Of a stretch of DNA of 64,000 nt, positions 46,375-54,798 are shown in pieces; the first letter of the stretch is position 1; each line of letters begins with the position of its first letter. The notes under the pieces were generated by a model. It was not told the origin of the DNA. It saw nothing but the letters and a program-made list of their open reading frames with translations, and made no database searches. The position numbers were made by a program, and so were the translations under genes. The stretch lies in NCBI RefSeq assembly GCF_000225345.1, contig NC_015977.1:1657501-1721500 (forward strand), read 5' to 3'. Source of the DNA: Roseburia hominis A2-183 (GTDB lineage: Bacteria > Bacillota > Clostridia > Lachnospirales > Lachnospiraceae).

Positions 46375-47253
46375 TTATGCCAGATAAAAATACCCGCCGA
46401 TGGACAATGCGCCAACGAGCAGACAGTAGATGGCAAAAACAGTGAACTTCTTTTTGCGGACGATGACAAGCATCGTCTTAATGCAGACATATCCCACAAC
46501 CGCCGCGACCGCCATACCGATCACATAGTAGACAACCTCCGTTCCCGACACCGCCAGGTCTGTGGCATCCTTTAATTCGAGAACAAGCGCGCCAAGAATC
46601 GCCGGTATCGACATCAAAAACGAGTATTTCACGGCAAAATTGCGCTGATAACCCGCAAGCAGGCAGGCGGTAATCGTCGTACCGGAGCGTGAAAGTCCCG
46701 GAAGCGTTGCGATTCCCTGTGCGATTCCGACAGAAAACGCATCCGTGTAGGTGACGTTTTTCGGAAGTTTGTCGCCGTCCTTGCAGTGATCCGCGATCAA
46801 AAGCAACACTGCCGTTGCGATAAGGCAGATGCCTGGAACAATCAGAATCTCGGAAGCCATCTCCACGACATCCTTGCAGAAATAGCCGATAATTCCAGTC
46901 GGTATTGTCGATACGATAATCAGCATGGCAAATTTGCGGTAGCTGCTGTTGATCACGCGTCGATACGCCATCTGCTCTTTGCCGGTCTTATTCCGGAAGA
47001 AGACAATCACATTGTATCCGGCGTCGCGGATGATGCAGCATCCATCTACCACCAGTTTTAAGATGTCCCGGTAGTATACCAGGGAGATTGCAATCAATGT
47101 ACCGACGTGAAGCAGTACATCATATAAAATTCCCGTGTCGGTATTGACATCAAACAGTATTTTAAAAAGTGCCAGATGCCCGGAACTGCTCACCGGCAAA
47201 AACTCGGTCAGTCCCTGTATAATGCCCATCAAGATCGCCTGTAATAATGACAT
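46375..47253 (-). CDS. uppP: Undecaprenyl-diphosphatase
   Basis: About 292 residues with eight transmembrane helices, BacA/UppP family. The two catalytic segments are GLTEFLPVSSSGHLAL and PGLSRSGTTITA. It dephosphorylates undecaprenyl diphosphate to recycle the lipid carrier of wall synthesis and gives bacitracin tolerance. The ATG at 47253 is preceded by AAGGAGG and starts the hydrophobic segment; a longer frame to 47337 is unlikely. Confidence 0.95.
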   Translation of the reverse strand: MSLLQAILMGIIQGLTEFLPVSSSGHLALFKILFDVNTDTGILYDVLLHVGTLIAISLVYYRDILKLVVDGCCIIRDAGYNVIVFFRNKTGKEQMAYRRVINSSYRKFAMLIIVSTIPTGIIGYFCKDVVEMASEILIVPGICLIATAVLLLIADHCKDGDKLPKNVTYTDAFSVGIAQGIATLPGLSRSGTTITACLLAGYQRNFAVKYSFLMSIPAILGALVLELKDATDLAVSGTEVVYYVIGMAVAAVVGYVCIKTMLVIVRKKKFTVFAIYCLLVGALSIGGYFYLA

Positions 47254-47348
47254 GGCAGCCTCCTTATCCGATTCGTAAAAATCTGTCAAACTTATACATA
47301 CATGACCAATTTTAACATATTTGAGGGCGGTTGTCATTAAAAGGTTTC

Positions 47349-48032
47349 TTAATAATTTTTTCCCTTTGCGGCATCAATCATCGCATGCAGTTTTAAAAAC
47401 GCGGCATCGATTCCGCCCACGGCATCGATCAGCCCTTCCCGAACCGCTTCCTCCCCGACTAAAATGGTTCCAAGGTCTTTTGTCAGCATTCCCGTGTTCA
47501 TCATCAGTTCCTCCAGACGCTCTTCCCCCGCCTTTGAATGCGACGCGATAAAGGTTAAAATCCGGTTCTGCATCTGTTTAAAATAATCGTAGGTCGGCTT
47601 GGCTCCTATGACAGTTCCGCTCATGCGCACGGGATGAATCACCATGGTGCCCGACGGGACAATAAACGAGTAATCCGTGGAGACAGCGAGCGGCACGCCG
47701 ATCGAATGGCTTCCTCCGAGCACGAGCGATACCGTCGGTTTGCTGATCGACGCAATCATCTCTGCAATGGCGAGTCCGCTCTCAACGTCGCCGCCGACTG
47801 TATTTAAGAGCAGCAGGATTCCTTCCGTATCCCGGTTGTCCTCCATCTCCGCCAGCTTCGGAAGCACGTGTTCGTACTTGGTTGTCTTAGTCGTCGCCGG
47901 CAGACAATCGTGTCCCTCAATCTCTCCTATAATCGTTAAAAGTGAGATCCGGTTGTTCTCCCGGTTGTTATTTAACGCAACCTGTCCGAATTCCCGGATA
48001 TCCTCATTTTTCTGTTCCTGTTTTTCTGACAT
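47349..48032 (-). CDS. ClpP/TepA family serine protease
   Basis: 227 residues, ClpP-like fold. The serine sits in LVLGGSHSIGVPLA and the histidine in MVIHPVRMSG, matching the TepA (YmfB) branch rather than true ClpP (which has GQAAS). TepA has been described as translocation-enhancing or peptide-degrading. In Bacillus the homolog lies directly before spoIIIE; here uppP sits between, so the neighbourhood is partly conserved. Confidence 0.88.
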   Translation of the reverse strand: MSEKQEQKNEDIREFGQVALNNNRENNRISLLTIIGEIEGHDCLPATTKTTKYEHVLPKLAEMEDNRDTEGILLLLNTVGGDVESGLAIAEMIASISKPTVSLVLGGSHSIGVPLAVSTDYSFIVPSGTMVIHPVRMSGTVIGAKPTYDYFKQMQNRILTFIASHSKAGEERLEELMMNTGMLTKDLGTILVGEEAVREGLIDAVGGIDAAFLKLHAMIDAAKGKNY

Positions 48033-48081
48033 AGTTTCTCCTTCTCCTTCGGTCTTCTCTTTTTACTAATTGCATAAAAAT

Positions 48082-48105
48082 GCAGGGTGCAAAATTGCAC
48101 CCTGC
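48082..48105 (-). terminator. Terminator of glgA
   Basis: A perfect GCAGGGTGCAA stem of 11 bp with a two-base nominal loop (four in practice), followed on the minus strand by CATTTTTATG. Confidence 0.85.
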
Positions 48106-48145
48106 TTAGTATGTATCATCCAGCGTCATATTATGTCAGTTCACG

Positions 48146-49600
48146 CTACACTTCTCCCAGAAGATAGCGGTACAATCCCTCATAGCGTCCCCTGGAATTG
48201 TTCCAGGAATAGTCGTTTGCCATTCCGCGGTCAATCATCTGGTTCCACTGCTTCTTGCGGTCAAAATAGATATGTTTGGAGTAGTTGATCACGCCTAACA
48301 TCTCGTCTCCGTTATAGTTTGCAAACGAGAATCCGTCTCCGGTGTTCTCGTACTCATTGTACGGCTTTACGGTATCCCGGAGTCCGCCCGTCTCACGCAC
48401 GATCGGCACCGTGCCGTAACGGAAAGAGATTAACTGCGTCAGTCCACACGGTTCAAACCGCGACGGCATTAAGAACGCGTCCGCAGCCGCGTACAGCTTG
48501 TGGGCAAGTTCGTCCGAGTAGCAGATATTCGCCGAGACACGGTCGCCGTACTTCCATGCATAGTGGCGGAACATATTCTCGTACTGCGGATCACCGGTTC
48601 CGATGACCACGAACTGCGTATAGTCGTCCACAATGCGGTCGATCGCGTAATTGATGAGATCGAGTCCCTTCTGGTCCGTCAGTCTTGAGATCAGGCCGAT
48701 CATGTATTTTTTCTTGTCGACGGCAAGTCCCAGTTCCTCCTGCAGCTTCATCTTATTGGACGGCTTTTTCTTGCGGAAATCTGCGGCGTCGTAATTGACA
48801 TAGATCTTTGGATCCGTCTTCGGATTGTAAACCGTATAGTCGATTCCGTTTACAATTCCCTGCATGTCGTAATGTCTTGCCGAGAGCAGACCGTTTAACC
48901 CTTCCCCGTAATACTCCGTCTGAATCTCATTCGCATAGGAATCGCTGACGGTCGTGATGTAATCCGCATACACCAGTCCACCCTTTAACATGTTGGCGTC
49001 CTTCTGGAACTCCAGCTTATCCGGCGTAAACAGATCCGCCGAGAAACCGGTCAGTCCCTGCATTGTCTTCATGTCCCAGATTCCCTGGAACTTTAAGTTG
49101 TGGATCGTGATGACCGACTTGATGCCCCAGTAAAAGGAGTCCGCCTGGAACTCATTTTTCAGATAAACCGGAATCAGTCCCGTCTCCCAGTCGTGACAGT
49201 GAATCAGATCCGGCCGGAAATTGATCTGTTTTAAAATGGAGAGTACCGCCTTGTCAAAAAAACAGAACTTCTCAATGTCAAACCGGATGTCCCCATAAGG
49301 CACGATGCAGTTAAAGTATTCCTGATTATCGATAAAATAGTAGGTGATGCCATCAAGCACATACTGAAGAACCCCGACGTACTTGTCCTGGATATAAGTC
49401 CCGGCGCTCATATAAAAATGCGTCACATACTCAAACTGGCTGCGGTATTTTTCCGGAATACAGCTATAATTCGGAATAACCACCCGCACATCCCACTCTT
49501 CCTTGTCAAATTCCTTGGGAAGCGCGCCGCAGACGTCCGCAAGTCCCCCGGTCTTGATAAACGGAACGCACTCAGAAGCTGCAAAAAGTATTTTTTTCAT
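48146..49600 (-). CDS. glgA: Glycogen synthase (ADP-glucose type)
   Basis: 484 residues, GT5 family. The ADP-glucose-binding KTGGLADVCGALP is at residues 17-29, and the C-terminal catalytic part has RFEPCGLTQLISFRYGTVPIVRETGGL. It extends alpha-1,4-glucan chains. No other glg gene is beside it, and it has its own promoter and terminator, so it is monocistronic. Confidence 0.96.
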   Translation of the reverse strand: MKKILFAASECVPFIKTGGLADVCGALPKEFDKEEWDVRVVIPNYSCIPEKYRSQFEYVTHFYMSAGTYIQDKYVGVLQYVLDGITYYFIDNQEYFNCIVPYGDIRFDIEKFCFFDKAVLSILKQINFRPDLIHCHDWETGLIPVYLKNEFQADSFYWGIKSVITIHNLKFQGIWDMKTMQGLTGFSADLFTPDKLEFQKDANMLKGGLVYADYITTVSDSYANEIQTEYYGEGLNGLLSARHYDMQGIVNGIDYTVYNPKTDPKIYVNYDAADFRKKKPSNKMKLQEELGLAVDKKKYMIGLISRLTDQKGLDLINYAIDRIVDDYTQFVVIGTGDPQYENMFRHYAWKYGDRVSANICYSDELAHKLYAAADAFLMPSRFEPCGLTQLISFRYGTVPIVRETGGLRDTVKPYNEYENTGDGFSFANYNGDEMLGVINYSKHIYFDRKKQWNQMIDRGMANDYSWNNSRGRYEGLYRYLLGEV

Positions 49601-49651
49601 AAAAACCTCCTTGTATCGGAAACATCCTGTTTTTCGCAGAAAGCATATACA

Positions 49652-49680
49652 ATATTATGATATACCATTTCACCCTACAA
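49652..49680 (-). promoter_or_regulatory. Candidate promoter of glgA
   Basis: Minus strand TTGTAG (49675-49680), 17 bases, TAATAT (49652-49657), about 50 bases before the ATG. Confidence 0.4.
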
Positions 49681-49701
49681 TTCCAGCGTTTTACAAAAAA
49701 A

Positions 49702-49728
49702 GGACAAACCATCTGTTATGGTCTGCCC
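49702..49728 (-). terminator. Terminator of yebC
   Basis: An 11-bp stem with two G-T pairs (GGGCAGACCAT with ATGGTTTGTCC) followed by seven T residues on the minus strand. Confidence 0.85.
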
Positions 49729-49744
49729 TCTCTTTGTAAATTTA

Positions 49745-50473
49745 TTATTCATCCCAGTTGTGAAATACTTCCTGCACATCATCATCTGCATCCAGAAGAT
49801 CCAGAATACGGTTGATGTTGGTCAGATCCTCCTCCGCTGTTAGCTCCACATAGTTCTGCGGAAGCATGGTCACAGAAGCTTCTGCCATCGGAATACCTGC
49901 ATCCTCCAACGCTCTGCGGACATCCTCAAAATCGTCCGGCGCTGTAAGGATCTCGTAGCTGTCTTCCTCCTCGGAAAAATCCTCAGCTCCTGCGTCAAGA
50001 GCCTGCATCATCAGCTCATCCGCATCTCCCTCGTAATCTTCCTTTGCGACAATAATCTGTCCCTTCTCATCAAACATATAAGATACACAGCCCTGTGTAC
50101 CGATACTGCCGTGTCCCTTTGTAAACGCGTTGCGCACATTCGCAGCCGTACGGTTCTTATTGTCCGTCAGGCACTTTACGATGATGGCGGTTCCGCTCGG
50201 ACCGTAGCCTTCATAAGTACAGAATTCGTAATTGACCGAGTTGCCGTCTCCAGCAGCCTTCTTGATACCGCGCTCGATCGTATCGTTCGGCATATTGTTG
50301 GATCTTGCCTTGGCGATGACCTGTGCCAGCTTGAAGTTGTTGGCAGGGTCAGGACCGCCCTCTTTTACTGCAACAGCAATCTCTCTTCCGATAATGGTAA
50401 AAATCTTTCCCTTTGCCGCATCATTTTTTTCTTTCTTGTGCTTAATGTTGGCAAATTTTGAATGTCCTGACAT
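49745..50473 (-). CDS. yebC: YebC/PmpR family protein
   Basis: 242 residues. The start SGHSKFANIKHKKEKNDAAKGKIFT and GYGPSGTAIIVKCLTDNKNRT are diagnostic. Members act as DNA-binding regulators or, as shown for the YebC family, help ribosomes through difficult proline stretches; sequence does not decide which. It follows the CNNM transporter gene by 45 bases. Confidence 0.94.
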   Translation of the reverse strand: MSGHSKFANIKHKKEKNDAAKGKIFTIIGREIAVAVKEGGPDPANNFKLAQVIAKARSNNMPNDTIERGIKKAAGDGNSVNYEFCTYEGYGPSGTAIIVKCLTDNKNRTAANVRNAFTKGHGSIGTQGCVSYMFDEKGQIIVAKEDYEGDADELMMQALDAGAEDFSEEEDSYEILTAPDDFEDVRRALEDAGIPMAEASVTMLPQNYVELTAEEDLTNINRILDLLDADDDVQEVFHNWDE

Positions 50474-50518
50474 GTTTTTTCCTCTTTTCTGTTGAAATCC
50501 GGTTTATTATTTTAACAT

Positions 50519-51880
50519 TTATTCTTCATTCTGGCAAGTCCCGTCTGCCAGTTCGACTTCCGAAGCCTTCTCCTCCGGAAGTTTGATCACGTGTACCTTC
50601 TGGATCATCTTGTTCTCTACAGAAAGGATCTCAAACAGATACCCGTATGCGGTTGTTGAAAACACCTCGTCGTCGCTGGGAATCTTATCGATCAGTGAGA
50701 TCAAAAAACCGTTTAACGTCTCGAAATCGTCCTCTTCATCCAGCGGAATTCCCAGCACTTCCACAACCTCGTCAAACGGAGCCATACCGCTCATCAGATA
50801 GCTTCCATCCGGCTGCAGTTCGACCATGTTCGTCTCCTCGTCGTGCTCGTCCTCGATGTTTCCAACAATCTCTTCCAGAATGTCTTCCATCGCAACAATG
50901 CCTGCCGTCTGTCCGTACTCATCCACCACGATCACCAGATGACTTTTGGCTGCCTGCATCATGGCAAACAGGGAATTGATGTTGCGCGTCTCGGGGATGA
51001 AGTCCACCTCGCGGATCAGACCCTTGATCTTAGAGACCGGCGTGTCATAAACCGCCGCATCCAGGCTCAGTTCCAGAGCCTCCTTGATATGTAGGACACC
51101 GATAATGTTATCGATGTCGTCCAGAAACACCGGGAATCTGGAATAGTTGTTCTCCTTGATGAACTCCAGGGCCTGTCGAAACGTTCTGGTTCCGTCGAGC
51201 GCACAGATATTCTTGCGGTGCGTCATGATATCCTTGGCTTCCTTGTCGCCAAACTCAAAGATGTTATGAATCATCTCCGCCTCGCTTGCAAGGAGCACAC
51301 CCTGCTCGTGACCCTCGTTTACCATGGAGATAATCTCTTCCTCCGTCACATCATCCGTATCGCTTAACGGATCAACGCCGAACACGCGCGCCAGAAGGTT
51401 GGCTAAACCGTCCGTCAGGAATATGATCGGGTAAAAAAGAAGCTCCACCACATGTACCGGTCCCGCCAGACGCAGTGCCCAGGCTTCCGGCTTTCTGGAC
51501 GCCACTTTCTGCGGCGTGTAGATTCCAAACACCAGCACAATGAGAATCAGGATCACAAAAATGAGGACATCCACAAGTACCGACATGACGCTTCCCACAT
51601 CTTCCGGCAGAAAATACGCGCGCCAGAGCGGTACCTCCAGAAAACCGAGCAGCATATGCACGATTAAAACCACCAGTTCGCAGACATGCGTATATCGTTC
51701 ATTCTTATCCGTATAGCGCCGCAGAAGTCTCGCACCGCGGTCTTCCTCTCCCGCCAGACGTTCTATGGCAGCCTCATTCAAATTCTGCATGGCGGCGATA
51801 AAGCCAAAAACCACAAAATCTAATATGACAAATCCTGCAAAAATGAGGATGCCCACAGTGGGGCTGCAACCATCATCCAT
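50519..51880 (-). CDS. CNNM/CorC family transporter-like protein (HlyC/CorC)
   Basis: 453 residues. An N-terminal DUF21 membrane domain with three to four helices is followed by two CBS domains (THRKNICALDGTRTF; VSKIKGLIREVDFIPETRN) and a C-terminal CorC_HlyC domain (SYLMSGMAPFDEVVEVLGI). Members are linked to magnesium or cobalt efflux. The extended middle EEEIISMVNEGHEQGVL is typical of the family. Confidence 0.9.
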   Translation of the reverse strand: MDDGCSPTVGILIFAGFVILDFVVFGFIAAMQNLNEAAIERLAGEEDRGARLLRRYTDKNERYTHVCELVVLIVHMLLGFLEVPLWRAYFLPEDVGSVMSVLVDVLIFVILILIVLVFGIYTPQKVASRKPEAWALRLAGPVHVVELLFYPIIFLTDGLANLLARVFGVDPLSDTDDVTEEEIISMVNEGHEQGVLLASEAEMIHNIFEFGDKEAKDIMTHRKNICALDGTRTFRQALEFIKENNYSRFPVFLDDIDNIIGVLHIKEALELSLDAAVYDTPVSKIKGLIREVDFIPETRNINSLFAMMQAAKSHLVIVVDEYGQTAGIVAMEDILEEIVGNIEDEHDEETNMVELQPDGSYLMSGMAPFDEVVEVLGIPLDEEDDFETLNGFLISLIDKIPSDDEVFSTTAYGYLFEILSVENKMIQKVHVIKLPEEKASEVELADGTCQNEE

Positions 51881-51930
51881 ATAGTATCCTTTCTTTCGTG
51901 TCTCCGGTATTACACACTAAAACATCAGAA

Positions 51931-51959
51931 ATCATAACATTTTCGCGCATAATAGTCAA
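51931..51959 (-). promoter_or_regulatory. Promoter of the CNNM-yebC unit
   Basis: Minus strand TTGACT (51954-51959), 17 bases, TATGAT (51931-51936), about 45 bases before the ATG. The -35 ends two bases from the mazF stop codon. Confidence 0.62.
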
Positions 51960-51960
51960 G

Positions 51961-52308
51961 TTATGTATAGAGTTCCAGACTGATCTCCAGCGCCTTGTCT
52001 ATTTTCACAAGGATCTGGTGATCCAGATGGCACACTTTATCTTTCAGTCTCGTCTTATCGATCGTCCGCAGTTGTTCCAACAGCACCACGGAATCCTTGA
52101 CCAGCGCATATTTCTGGCTGTCAAGCTCCACATGTGTTGGAAGCTTTGCTTTATTCATCTGCGATGTGATTGCCGCGCAGATGACCGTCGGACTGTGTCT
52201 GTTTCCAACATCGTTCTGTATGATGAGCACCGGCCGCACACCGCCCTGTTCCGAGCCGACCACCGGTCGCAAGTCTGCATAAAAGATATCCCCACGTCGA
52301 ATTACCAT
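51961..52308 (-). CDS. mazF: MazF/PemK-type endoribonuclease
   Basis: 115 residues. [33 protein letters not shown] is the classic EndoA/MazF start, with [19 protein letters not shown] next. It cleaves mRNA at short motifs when freed from its antitoxin. The usual antitoxin gene directly upstream (ndoAI/mazE) is not present: the preceding gene is nnr, about 90 bases away. The ATG at 52308 matches homologs; the frame is open to 52356. Confidence 0.93.
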   Translation of the reverse strand: MVIRRGDIFYADLRPVVGSEQGGVRPVLIIQNDVGNRHSPTVICAAITSQMNKAKLPTHVELDSQKYALVKDSVVLLEQLRTIDKTRLKDKVCHLDHQILVKIDKALEISLELYT

Positions 52309-52397
52309 ACTTTCCACTCCATTTCTCTCTGGATCTTTTACGGATAGTATTGCCATTTTTCACGGGTGTATTCCATTTTGTTTTTATTTTCCCAACA

Positions 52398-53930
52398 CTA
52401 TGATATGCCATCTTTTCCCGGCTGTGACTGCGTCTGTTCCAGTCCGGCCAGGATCTCGCACATTCCGTCATGAATGTCCGATGCCGTCATGCCGCGCATG
52501 GAGCGCCGCGCACCTGCCGCTTCGCCCGCCTTTCCGTGCAGGTAGACGCCGAGCGGCGCCGCCTGCTCCACACGGATTCCCTGCGCCATCAGTCCGCCGA
52601 TGATACCGCTTAAGACATCCCCGCTTCCCGCCGTTGCAAGCCCGGCATTGCCGGATACATTCAGCCATGTCTGGCTGTACGGAATCGCGGTAGCCGTGTG
52701 TTCGTCCTTCAAGACGCAGATCACATTATACTGTCTTGCGAATTCATCCGCCGCCTCAATCAGATGATTCTGCAGATACGCCACCGAATCCCCCGTCAGC
52801 CGGCTCATCTCTCCAAGGTGCGGCGTCACCACGAGTTCCGTGTGCGGCAGAAGCAGCAGGTTTGTATCTTTTGCAATCACATTCAGCGCGTCCGCATCCA
52901 AAAGCACCGGAACCGCCGCATTCTTGATCACTGTGCGAACCATCCCCGCAGCCGTATCCGGCGTGCCGATCCCCGGTCCGCACACGATCGTGTCCGCCCA
53001 GCTCATTGCCTCCAAAAGCTGCGGCGCCTCCGCCTTTTTGGAGGAATATGCCGTGATTACCGCCTCCGGAAGCTGCGTCTGTAAAATGGCGCGGTTTTCC
53101 TCCGGTGTAAAAATGCGCACCAGCCCGCAGCCGCTTGCATATGCGGCTTTCGCGCAAAGATATGCCGCTCCGGACATTCCCTGGCTTCCGGCAATCACGA
53201 GAAGTCTGCCGAACGTTCCCTTGTTGGAGTGGCTCTCCCTTGCGGCAAGAAGGGACAGATCCGCGTCTTCTAACGCTGCCACCGCCGGTTTGCGCTCCCC
53301 GAATGCATCCGGCGTAATCCCGATATCCGCCACAACGACTTTCCCGGCGTACTGATTGCCCGGCCACAGCAGGCATCCCACCTTTTCAAACGCGAATGTG
53401 ACCGTCAGATCTGCCCGGAAAGCGGTTCCCAGCACATTTCCATTGTCCGCCGAAATGCCGGAAGCAATGTCAACCGCCGCCTTCGCCCCTTCCATGGCAT
53501 TCATCCGGTCGATTAACGATGCGTATTCTCCCTCCACACTGCGCGATAATCCCACGCCGAATACCGCGTCGATCACGAGCGTGTAGGACTTCCCCTCCGG
53601 AAATTCCGTGAGGATCTTACCGCCGTACGCAAGAAAGATCTTCTTCTGGAGCTGATTGCCGACGGACGCTTTTCCTGTGTGCGGCGCTTCCAATACATCG
53701 ACGGTGTTTCCCGCCTGCATGAGTATTCTGGCGATCGCATAGCCGTCTCCGCCGTTGTTGCCGCTGCCGCAGACGACGAGTGTTCTTGACGTATTCCGTT
53801 TTTCCCGGCGCAGTGTCTCCACAAAGGAAAACGCCGCCCGCTCCATCAACACTGCCTGCGGCATATGAAATTCCTCGATTGTCCGGCTGTCATAAAGATT
53901 CATCTCCCGGCTGTTTACGATATATCGCAT
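52398..53930 (-). CDS. nnr: Bifunctional NAD(P)H-hydrate repair enzyme
   Basis: About 510 residues, a natural fusion. The N-terminal YjeF_N epimerase (residues 1-210; VVCGSGNNGGDGYAIAR) interconverts R- and S-NAD(P)HX; the C-terminal ribokinase-like dehydratase (from about 230; GSGDVLSGIIGGLMAQG) uses ADP to restore NAD(P)H. GGGAGG before the ATG at 53930 sets the start. It lies upstream of mazF, a frequent Firmicute arrangement in which alr or acpS may also occur. Confidence 0.96.
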   Translation of the reverse strand: MRYIVNSREMNLYDSRTIEEFHMPQAVLMERAAFSFVETLRREKRNTSRTLVVCGSGNNGGDGYAIARILMQAGNTVDVLEAPHTGKASVGNQLQKKIFLAYGGKILTEFPEGKSYTLVIDAVFGVGLSRSVEGEYASLIDRMNAMEGAKAAVDIASGISADNGNVLGTAFRADLTVTFAFEKVGCLLWPGNQYAGKVVVADIGITPDAFGERKPAVAALEDADLSLLAARESHSNKGTFGRLLVIAGSQGMSGAAYLCAKAAYASGCGLVRIFTPEENRAILQTQLPEAVITAYSSKKAEAPQLLEAMSWADTIVCGPGIGTPDTAAGMVRTVIKNAAVPVLLDADALNVIAKDTNLLLLPHTELVVTPHLGEMSRLTGDSVAYLQNHLIEAADEFARQYNVICVLKDEHTATAIPYSQTWLNVSGNAGLATAGSGDVLSGIIGGLMAQGIRVEQAAPLGVYLHGKAGEAAGARRSMRGMTASDIHDGMCEILAGLEQTQSQPGKDGIS

Positions 53931-54007
53931 CTTTTCCCTCCCGCCTGCCGGCATCACACCCGGCATTTTATTTCAGTAAAACACTGGAACAAAGTTCCCT
54001 ATAGAGT

Positions 54008-54040
54008 AAAAAAGAGATCCTGCTATGCAGGACCTCTTTT
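54008..54040 (-). terminator. Terminator overlapping the rex stop codon
   Basis: Arms AAAAGAG-TCCTGC and complement (one mismatch pair) close a three-base loop, followed by TTTTTTAC on the minus strand. The first arm begins in the last codons of rex. Confidence 0.8.
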
Positions 54041-54701
54041 AATCTGTCTGACGGCTGTTCTCTTTGGCGCGCTGATTCTTCACAATATTGTAGGATAACT
54101 GCATCAGGCTGTCCGAGAGATGGACATTTTCCACAACAACGTCCTTATTGATCAATTCCAGATCCACATGTGCAAAATTCCAGATCGCATGAATGCCAAG
54201 ACCGACCAGACGGTTGGCAATGGCGTCCGCTTTTTCCTTCGGCATGGTAAGCGCTGCAATGTCTACTTTGTTCTCTCTACAGAAATCTTCCAGCTCATCC
54301 AGCATACGGATCTTGATCCCGCGCACAGTCACACCGTCCAACGCCGGATTGACATCGAACAGTCCGATGATCATAAATCCAAGCTTTTCAAACTTCACGT
54401 AATTGGCGAGTGCCTGCCCGAGATTTCCGGCACCGATCACGATAATATTGTGCTGCTGGTTCAGTCCTAGAATCTTGCCGATTTCCTCATATAGGTATTT
54501 TACGTTATATCCATATCCCTGCTGGCCAAATCCCCCAAAATTATTGAGATCCTGACGAATCTGGGATGCGGTGACATTCATCCTGAGGCTCAGATCATTT
54601 GAAGAAATACGTTCTACCCCGGCGTCCAGCAATTCTCCCAGATATCTGTAATACCGCGGCATTCGACGAATGACAGCCTGTGATATTTCTTTTTCCTGCA
54701 T
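54039..54701 (-). CDS. rex: Redox-sensing transcriptional repressor Rex
   Basis: About 220 residues. An N-terminal winged helix (VIRRMPRYYRYLGELLDAGVERISSNDLS; SQIRQDLNNFGGFGQQGYGY) is followed by a Rossmann NADH domain with IVIGAGNLGQALANY. Rex releases operators when NADH rises and controls fermentation genes. ATG 54701 is preferred: a GTG twelve bases upstream lies in the AAAGGTGG ribosome site. It has a near-ideal promoter of its own. Confidence 0.96.
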   Translation of the reverse strand: MQEKEISQAVIRRMPRYYRYLGELLDAGVERISSNDLSLRMNVTASQIRQDLNNFGGFGQQGYGYNVKYLYEEIGKILGLNQQHNIIVIGAGNLGQALANYVKFEKLGFMIIGLFDVNPALDGVTVRGIKIRMLDELEDFCRENKVDIAALTMPKEKADAIANRLVGLGIHAIWNFAHVDLELINKDVVVENVHLSDSLMQLSYNIVKNQRAKENSRQTD

Positions 54702-54736
54702 GGTGATGCCCACCTTTCTATCAAAACATCTCTTTT

Positions 54737-54765
54737 ATTATAGTGATAAACCAGATATCTGTCAA
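54737..54765 (-). promoter_or_regulatory. Consensus promoter of rex
   Basis: Minus strand TTGACA (54760-54765), 17 bases, TATAAT (54737-54742): a perfect sigma-A match in all positions. No clear Rex operator was recognised around it. Confidence 0.85.
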
Positions 54766-54798
54766 TGTGTCAAAAATTTAACAACCAGACGGCATCCC

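Noticed and set aside
54715..54790. Rex autoregulatory operator at the rex promoter
   Set aside because: I found no inverted TTGT...ACAA-type site of the expected spacing near the promoter.
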